From Anaerotignum sp. MB30-C6 (GTDB lineage Bacteria > Bacillota > Clostridia > Lachnospirales > Anaerotignaceae): DNA of 64,000 bases. This document shows positions 58,638-64,000 of this stretch, piece by piece. The first letter of the stretch is position 1, and every line of letters starts with the position of its first letter. The notes beneath the pieces are model-generated. The model worked only from the letters and a program-made list of their open reading frames with translations. It was not told the origin of the DNA and made no database searches. Where the stretch lies: positions 1,612,001 through 1,676,000 of the forward strand of contig NZ_CP133078.1 of NCBI RefSeq assembly GCF_030908465.1. The letters run 5' to 3'. Both the position numbers and the translations under genes were made by a program.

Positions 58638-58675
58638 TAAAAAGAGCTTCAGCCCGTTAGTTGGCTGAAGCTCGG
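58638..58675 (-). terminator. Attenuator between rpsB and tsf
   Basis: Minus-strand GAGCTTCAGCC-N8-GGCTGAAGCTC (11-bp stem) followed by TTTTT. It lies inside the usual operon, so it probably reduces tsf relative to rpsB rather than blocking it. Confidence 0.8.
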
Positions 58676-58695
58676 GCAAATGCCTTGTAAAGTAA

Positions 58696-59421
58696 TTATT
58701 CAGCTGCTACCGCTTCTTCAACAGCTGCAGTTTCCTGTTCACCCTGTTTGGATTCCAAAACAGCATCTGCAACCTTAGAAGCGATCAATTTTACTGCACG
58801 GATTGCATCGTCGTTACCAGGGATAACGTAATCGATTTCATCGGGATCGCAGTTTGTATCAACGATTGCAACGATAGGAATACCCAATGTATGAGCTTCC
58901 TGAACAGCAATTCTTTCTTTTCTTGTATCAACAACAAACATCATATCGGGTACTTTTTTCATGTTTTTGATACCACCCAAGTTCTTTTCCAGCTTTTCCA
59001 TTTCGTGCATCAAAGCTGCAACTTCTTTTTTAGGCAGAACTTCAAAAATACCGTCAGCCTGCATTTTTTCTAATTCTTTCAGTCTTGCAATTCTTTTTTT
59101 GATTGTAGTGAAGTTTGTAAGCATACCACCTAACCATCTCTGGTTAACGAAGTACATACCGCATCTTTCAGCTTCTTCCTTCATACATTCCTGAGCCTGT
59201 TTCTTTGTACCTACGAATAAAATTTCGCCGCCGTCTGCAATAGTTTTGCAGATTTCAGCATAAGCTTCATCAACTTTTTTTACAGTCTTCTGTAAGTCGA
59301 TGATGTAGATACCGTTTCTTTCTGCGAAGATGTATTCAGCCATTTTAGGATTCCATCTTCTTGTCTGATGTCCAAAGTGAACACCTGCTTCTAATAATTG
59401 TTTCATTGAAATTACGCCCAT
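58696..59421 (-). CDS. rpsB: 30S ribosomal protein S2
   Basis: Small-subunit protein, 241 residues. It starts [23 protein letters not shown], with [23 protein letters not shown] and later IVDTNCDPD and IPGNDDA. Start 59421 has AGGAGGTG; the longer frame (to 59481) is not supported. The 100-nt leader may carry an autogenous control site, which is not resolved here. Confidence 0.97.
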   Translation of the reverse strand: MGVISMKQLLEAGVHFGHQTRRWNPKMAEYIFAERNGIYIIDLQKTVKKVDEAYAEICKTIADGGEILFVGTKKQAQECMKEEAERCGMYFVNQRWLGGMLTNFTTIKKRIARLKELEKMQADGIFEVLPKKEVAALMHEMEKLEKNLGGIKNMKKVPDMMFVVDTRKERIAVQEAHTLGIPIVAIVDTNCDPDEIDYVIPGNDDAIRAVKLIASKVADAVLESKQGEQETAAVEEAVAAE

Positions 59422-59526
59422 AGCGCACCTCCTGTGGTTAGTCCTCCCCATCCTTCCTAAAGAAACCGACCATGCCGGCACCTTTCCTTAGACAACGGAT
59501 GCGTGTGTTTTAAAGTTACCTAGGGG

Positions 59527-59555
59527 ATTATATCATAGACAAAGATAAAAAACAA
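59527..59555 (-). promoter_or_regulatory. Sigma-A promoter of rpsB-tsf
   Basis: Minus strand: TTGTTT, 17-bp spacer, TATAAT. Leader of about 100 nt. Confidence 0.7.
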
Positions 59556-59607
59556 CCATTAACTCAAAAGTTTTTTAACGAATTATGAAAAGTGGCTGTT
59601 TTTATAT

Positions 59608-61755
59608 TTATTTTTCTTCTTCTTCGGCGGGTTTTTCCTTTACATAGCTGCACTTTTCGTTGGAGCAAACAATTTTGGGATTCTTTCTTCCCTTTTCTTC
59701 CAAAAAGCTTGCACAAACTGGACACTTCTCCCCTGTTGGCTTGTTCCATGACATAAAGCCGCACTCAGGGTTATTCTCACAACCGTAATATGCACGACCC
59801 TTTTTCGTCTTTTTAATTAAAACCTTTCCGCCACATTCAGGGCAATTTACCCCAGCCTCCTCAAAGAAAGGCTTTGCATTCTGGCATTCGGGAAAACCCG
59901 GGCAAGCCAAAAATTTTCCGTAGCGACCATATTTAATGACCATGTTTCTGCCACACTTTTCGCAGATAATATCGCTTTCTTCATCCTTAATTTCAACCTT
60001 TGCCAATTTTTCTCTAGCATCGTCTACACATTCTTTAAATCCAGGATAGAAGTCACGAATGACTTGTTTCCACTCCTCGTTACCAACCTCTACTTCGTCC
60101 AAGCGTTTTTCCATATTGGCAGTAAAATCAACATCCACAATATCACCGAAGTAACTTTTCATAATGTCATTTACCACTTCACCCAATTCCGTTGGATAAA
60201 GATTTTTGGCTTCCTTAGTCACATAATGACGGGCCTGAATGGTAGTTAAGGTTGGGGCATAGGTACTGGGACGTCCCACACCGATTTCTTCCAAAGTTTT
60301 GATCAAAGAAGCATCGGTAAACCTTGCAGGGGGTTGGGTAAAGTGTTGTTCGGGCAAAAGCTCCTCTGTCTTTAATATATCGCCCTTCTCCAAAAGAGGA
60401 ATCATTTTTTCGTCCTCTTCCTCACCTTTGTTGTACGCTTCCAAAAACCCTTTAAACTTCAGACTTGAACCAGAACTTCTAAACGCATATTCACCTACCT
60501 GTAGCTTTACAGAAAGGGTATCGTACAAAGCGGGGCTCATTTGACTGGCAACAAAACGTTCCCAAATCAACTTATACAACCGAAATTGATCCTTTGAGAG
60601 GGATTCTTTAATACTATCAGGAGTACGTAAAACCTCGGTAGGACGAATTGCCTCATGGGCATCTTGGGTTTTCCCCTTAGATTTATACACCACTCTTTCG
60701 GGGTTTACATATTTTTCTCCATATTCTTCTTTAATAAAAGCCACAACGGAATCATAAGCTTCGTCGGAAATACGGAAGGAGTCCGTACGGATATAAGAAA
60801 CCAAACCAACGGTGCCTTCCCCCTTGATATTGATACCTTCATAAAGTTGCTGGGCAATCATCATGGTTTTTTGCGTTGCCATATTCAAGTGTTTACTTGC
60901 TTCTTGCTGTAAGGTACTGGTAGTAAACGGTGCAACAGGCTTTTTCTGACGACTACCTGTTTTTACATCTATTACTTCAAAGGAGTGCCCTTCCATCCCT
61001 TTGATTACCTCGTCCGTTATTTCACCATTTGGCAACTCAAGCTTTTCATCGCCTTTACCGTAGAATCTTGCATCCAAATGTTTTCCGTTTTTGTCGGAAA
61101 GTTTTGCTGTTAAAGACCAGTATTCTGTGGGAATGAAAGCTAAAATTTCTTCTTCTCTGTCGCAAATAATACGCAGTGCCACAGATTGTACACGGCCACC
61201 AGAAAGCCCTTTTTTTACTTTTTGCCATAACAAGTCACTTATGGTGTAACCCACCATCCTATCAAGGACACGCCTTGCCTGCTGGGCATCAACCAAATCC
61301 ATATCAATATTTCTTGCTTCACTGATTGAACGTTTTACAGCGTTTTTCGTAATTTCGTTAAATGTAATTCGGCTAATGCTCTTATCTTCCCCAAGATTTA
61401 AAGCGTGAAGTAAATGCCAACTTATGGCTTCCCCTTCACGGTCAGGGTCAGTTGCAAGAAATACTTTATCTGCATTTTTTGCATCTCTACGCAGTTTACT
61501 TAATAAGTCACCTTTACCACGAATGGTAATATACTTGGGTTCAAAATCATTTTCTACATCAATGCCTAATTGGCTTTTAGGCAAATCTCGGATATGCCCC
61601 ATGGACGCCTCAATTTTATAACTGCTGCCTAAAAACTTACCAATTGTGGCAGCTTTGGCAGGGGACTCTACAATCACAAGGTATTTTTTTCCTTTTGTCC
61701 CTTTTGCGCCCGTCTTTGTTGTTTTACTCTTTTTTTCTGTCATTTCTTTTGTCAT
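59608..61755 (-). CDS. topA: DNA topoisomerase I
   Basis: Type IA topoisomerase relaxing negative supercoils. 715 residues: TOPRIM domain (KKYLVIVESPAKAATIGKFL ... DPDREGEAISWHL), catalytic Tyr321 in SYIRTDS, and C-terminal cysteine zinc ribbons (CEKCGRNM...CPGFPEC; CPECGGK...CENNPEC; CPVC...CSNEKC). Ends in a Lys/Glu tail. GAGGTGA precedes the ATG. Follows dprA by 16 bp. Confidence 0.97.
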   Translation of the reverse strand: MTKEMTEKKSKTTKTGAKGTKGKKYLVIVESPAKAATIGKFLGSSYKIEASMGHIRDLPKSQLGIDVENDFEPKYITIRGKGDLLSKLRRDAKNADKVFLATDPDREGEAISWHLLHALNLGEDKSISRITFNEITKNAVKRSISEARNIDMDLVDAQQARRVLDRMVGYTISDLLWQKVKKGLSGGRVQSVALRIICDREEEILAFIPTEYWSLTAKLSDKNGKHLDARFYGKGDEKLELPNGEITDEVIKGMEGHSFEVIDVKTGSRQKKPVAPFTTSTLQQEASKHLNMATQKTMMIAQQLYEGINIKGEGTVGLVSYIRTDSFRISDEAYDSVVAFIKEEYGEKYVNPERVVYKSKGKTQDAHEAIRPTEVLRTPDSIKESLSKDQFRLYKLIWERFVASQMSPALYDTLSVKLQVGEYAFRSSGSSLKFKGFLEAYNKGEEEDEKMIPLLEKGDILKTEELLPEQHFTQPPARFTDASLIKTLEEIGVGRPSTYAPTLTTIQARHYVTKEAKNLYPTELGEVVNDIMKSYFGDIVDVDFTANMEKRLDEVEVGNEEWKQVIRDFYPGFKECVDDAREKLAKVEIKDEESDIICEKCGRNMVIKYGRYGKFLACPGFPECQNAKPFFEEAGVNCPECGGKVLIKKTKKGRAYYGCENNPECGFMSWNKPTGEKCPVCASFLEEKGRKNPKIVCSNEKCSYVKEKPAEEEEK

Positions 61756-61771
61756 ACTTCACCTCAAAAAT

Positions 61772-62866
61772 TTAACCTTCCCTGATATAGCCTGATTGGG
61801 GAACTCTTCGTATATAGCCCGCAATTTCTAACAAGGAAAGTATATACTGCACTTCCTGTATATTTTTATGCAGCTTCCTGCAAATGGTTTCTGCTAAAAC
61901 AGGCTCTTTGTCTCTTATTTCATCATAAATTTCTCTTTCCTCAGGGGTTAGCTTTTCCGCCATTTGTTTCGAAAAAGTTTGTCTTTCTTCTTCTTTATAA
62001 ATAATGCCCAATTCTAATAAAATATCATTGCTTTCTGTAATAACTGGACATCCTTGCTTTATTAAATTGTTCGTACCCTCGCTTAAAGCACTGGTTACAT
62101 TTCCAGGAACCACAAAAACGTCTCTACCACTTTCCAGTGCCAAATCCGCTGTGATTAGCGTTCCACTTCTTTTCCCCGCCTCAACAACCACAAGAATTTT
62201 AGACAGACCACTGATAATTCGATTACGATTGGGGAAGTGATGGGGATTGGGCTCTGTGCCTGGTGGATATTCAGAAATTAAACATCCATTTTTTGTAATT
62301 TGTTCCATTAACTCTTTATTTTCCGCTGGGTAACAAATATCAACGCCACAGCCAAGAACAGCTATGGTTTGTCCTGAGCCATCCATTGCACCCTTATGCG
62401 CCATCGTATCAATGCCCTTTGCCATACCGCTGACAACAACGATATTGGCCCTACCAAGATCCTGAGCAATGCGATACGTAACACCGGCACCATAACGAGA
62501 GCAACGTCTTGCCCCAACCAAGGATACTTTGTCTATATCATCCTCAGGCAATGCCCCCTTTACATAAATACCGATGGGTGGGTTATAAATTTCCTTTAGC
62601 AAGCTAGGATACTGGGGATGAAGAAAAGAATAAAACTGTATTTCCTTCTCTTCCAACTCCTCAATCCACCGTTCTAGCTTTTCTTCGTCCCTCGAGCAAA
62701 GAATTGCATCTACGGTTTTTTCAGGAATACCCTTAACGGAAAGAAGCTGCTCTCTTTGGGCATTCCAAACGGCTTCCGCCTTTTGAAAACACGCCAAAAG
62801 CACCCGAATACGTTTGATACCAATACCTTCAATTCGTGAAAGCCACATCAAATAGTATTCTTCCAT
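61772..62866 (-). CDS. dprA: DNA processing protein DprA/Smf
   Basis: Loads RecA on incoming single-stranded DNA during transformation. 364 residues: N-terminal helix-hairpin-helix/SAM part (IEGIGIKRIRVLLACF), Rossmann core with SLVGARRCSRYG, SGMAKGIDTMAHKGA, AVLGCGVDICYP and SEYPPGTEP, and a C-terminal winged-helix region. Start ATG 62866 lies after AGGAAGGAGTG. The divergent comM gene suggests a DNA-uptake locus, though competence in this organism is not established. Confidence 0.95.
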   Translation of the reverse strand: MEEYYLMWLSRIEGIGIKRIRVLLACFQKAEAVWNAQREQLLSVKGIPEKTVDAILCSRDEEKLERWIEELEEKEIQFYSFLHPQYPSLLKEIYNPPIGIYVKGALPEDDIDKVSLVGARRCSRYGAGVTYRIAQDLGRANIVVVSGMAKGIDTMAHKGAMDGSGQTIAVLGCGVDICYPAENKELMEQITKNGCLISEYPPGTEPNPHHFPNRNRIISGLSKILVVVEAGKRSGTLITADLALESGRDVFVVPGNVTSALSEGTNNLIKQGCPVITESNDILLELGIIYKEEERQTFSKQMAEKLTPEEREIYDEIRDKEPVLAETICRKLHKNIQEVQYILSLLEIAGYIRRVPQSGYIREG

Positions 62867-62986
62867 GCAAGCACTCCTTCCTAAGTCGAGTTACGACCTT
62901 AACTATATAACCTTTTTTTTTAAAATTCAATAAGAAATTACATTATTATAAAAATTTTCAGTAATTTTTGATATAAAATAGTAGAA

Positions 62987-63018
62987 ATTTACCAGATTCA
63001 TTGCAAAATTTGGTAAAT
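62987..63018. repeat. Inverted repeat in the dprA-comM intergenic region
   Basis: ATTTACCA and TGGTAAAT are separated by 16 bp. The right arm lies in the comM promoter spacer, so a repressor or activator binding site is possible. Confidence 0.45.
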
Positions 63019-63029
63019 ATTGATATGAT
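63001..63029 (+). promoter_or_regulatory. Sigma-A promoter of comM/yifB
   Basis: TTGCAA (63001-63006), 17-bp spacer, TATGAT (63024-63029). Confidence 0.65.
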
Positions 63030-63062
63030 ATTTTTATCTTGTAAAAGAAATGAGGCGTTGCA

Positions 63063-64000
63063 ATGCTTTCAATCATTCAAAGTTCTGCTCTACAGGGAAT
63101 TGATAGTTATCCCGTTTCTGTGGAGGTAGATTTAAGTAGTGGGCTACCTTCTTTCGATATTGTGGGCTTACCAGACTCAGCTGTAAAAGAGTCCCGTGAA
63201 AGAGTTCGAACAGCTGTAAAAAATTCTGGGTTTTCTTTCCCTGTAAAACATATTACCGTAAACCTTGCACCAGCGGATACACGCAAAGAAGGTGCTTCTT
63301 TTGACTTACCCATTGCCCTTGGTATTTTGTGTGCCAGTGGGGTATTAAAAAGTGGAATTGCCGATGACTATTTTGTAACGGGAGAGCTTTCCTTAGATGG
63401 TTCCGTTCGACCTGTAAACGGTGTACTGCCCATGGTTTACGGCGCAAGGCAAAATGGAATAAAAAAATGCTTGATTCCTAGGGAAAATATGGATGAGGCC
63501 GCATTGGTGGAAGGAATTGAAGTTTATCCTGTACATAACCTAAAAGAAATTACGGAGCATTTCTTAGGCAAGAATAAATTATCCCCTTATTCCGTGGATG
63601 TTAAAACACTTTTCCAAAAAAAACAAACTTCTGATTTGCTGGACTTTGCCCATGTAAAGGGCCAAGAAAATGCAAAGCGAGCCATGGAAATTGCGGCGGC
63701 AGGTGGACATAATTTTTTAATGATCGGTCCACCGGGTTCAGGGAAAACAATGCTTGCGAAACGTCTTCCATCTATTATGCCTGATTTGACCTTTGAAGAA
63801 AGTATCGAAATTACAAAAATATATAGTGTTGCAGGGCTTTTGCGAAGCAAAAGCTCCTTGATTCACGCCCGTCCTTTTCGCTCTCCCCATCATACCATTT
63901 CTGCCTCTGCGTTAACGGGTGGCGGTCGAATTCCAAAACCAGGTGAAATCTCCCTTTCCCATCATGGAGTCTTATTTCTTGATGAGTTGCCGGAGTTTCA
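63063..64000 (+). CDS. comM: ComM/YifB-family AAA+ ATPase (partial, cut by window end)
   Basis: First 312 codons of a Mg-chelatase-like AAA+ protein; no stop occurs before 64000. It begins [14 protein letters not shown] with a Lon-C-like N-terminal domain ([36 protein letters not shown]), then Walker A GPPGSGKT and Walker [12 protein letters not shown] just before the edge. In transformable bacteria ComM is a helicase aiding branch migration during recombination. GAGG lies 7-8 nt before the ATG. Family assignment is secure, while the complete length is unknown. Confidence 0.93.
   Translation, partial: MLSIIQSSALQGIDSYPVSVEVDLSSGLPSFDIVGLPDSAVKESRERVRTAVKNSGFSFPVKHITVNLAPADTRKEGASFDLPIALGILCASGVLKSGIADDYFVTGELSLDGSVRPVNGVLPMVYGARQNGIKKCLIPRENMDEAALVEGIEVYPVHNLKEITEHFLGKNKLSPYSVDVKTLFQKKQTSDLLDFAHVKGQENAKRAMEIAAAGGHNFLMIGPPGSGKTMLAKRLPSIMPDLTFEESIEITKIYSVAGLLRSKSSLIHARPFRSPHHTISASALTGGGRIPKPGEISLSHHGVLFLDELPEF

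Overview
The window looks like chromosomal DNA from a low-GC, anaerobic, flagellated member of the Clostridia. A Lachnospirales/Anaerotignum-type organism is a guess from gene content, not a demonstrated assignment. Evidence: AT-rich intergenic DNA, strong GGAGG ribosome sites, several TTG starts, Gram-positive PolC, a T-box leader on leuS, the hprK-murB-rapZ-whiA-HPr cluster, a rubredoxin-first rubrerythrin and a BMP/ABC nucleoside importer. I see no prophage, integrase, intact insertion sequence, CRISPR array or recognisable defence system. Most of the window is core genome, and the interesting material is mainly regulatory.

Layout. 1-366: a leftward promoter for a gene outside the window and the bio operon terminator. 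367-3913 (-): biotin operon bioY-bioB-bioD-bioA behind a BirA-like operator. 4324-5773 (+): flagellin with a sigma-28-type promoter and a CsrA-type leader hairpin. 6157-9699 (+): a REC/GGDEF/EAL protein that is probably a c-di-GMP phosphodiesterase, then a small membrane protein. 10027-13515 (+): typA and a SpoVB/MurJ-like flippase. 13523-13670: a candidate free-standing structured RNA. 13752-19666 (+): uvrC, hprK, murB, rapZ, whiA and a Crh-like HPr paralogue. 19804-20937 (-): THUMP-domain rRNA methyltransferase. 21292-22992 (+): tgt and yajC. 23412-30386 (+): nucleoside uptake and cleavage locus (BMP lipoprotein, ABC ATPase, two permeases, two nucleoside hydrolases). 30387-30958: gene-free, with a possible T-box relic. 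30959-31501 (-): rubrerythrin with a PerR-like box. 31727-34636 (+): M16 metalloprotease. 34788-35260 (-): broken GNAT gene. 35378-40258 (-): M23 hydrolase, phosphopantetheinyl transferase, leuS with T-box. 40345-44686 (-): MarR repressor plus heterodimeric ABC exporter, with a double operator. 44695-46106: hemolysin III-like protein (-) and a DUF1836 protein (+). 46387-62866 (-): polC, ispG, rseP, dxr, cdsA, uppS, frr, pyrH, tsf, rpsB, topA and dprA. 63063-64000 (+): start of comM/yifB, cut by the window end.

How the genes fit together. The bio genes make and import biotin under probable BirA control. The flagellin and the neighbouring EAL protein suggest c-di-GMP control of motility. HprK and the HPr-like protein, which lacks the catalytic histidine, suggest a Ser-phosphorylation carbon-catabolite circuit. 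The nucleoside locus couples import to hydrolysis into base and ribose. The long leftward block is the conserved rpsB-tsf / pyrH-frr-uppS-cdsA-dxr-rseP / ispG-polC arrangement joining translation, isoprenoid and phospholipid supply, and replication. No computation was run: homology calls rest on recognised motifs, and RNA and promoter calls on hand-read sequence.
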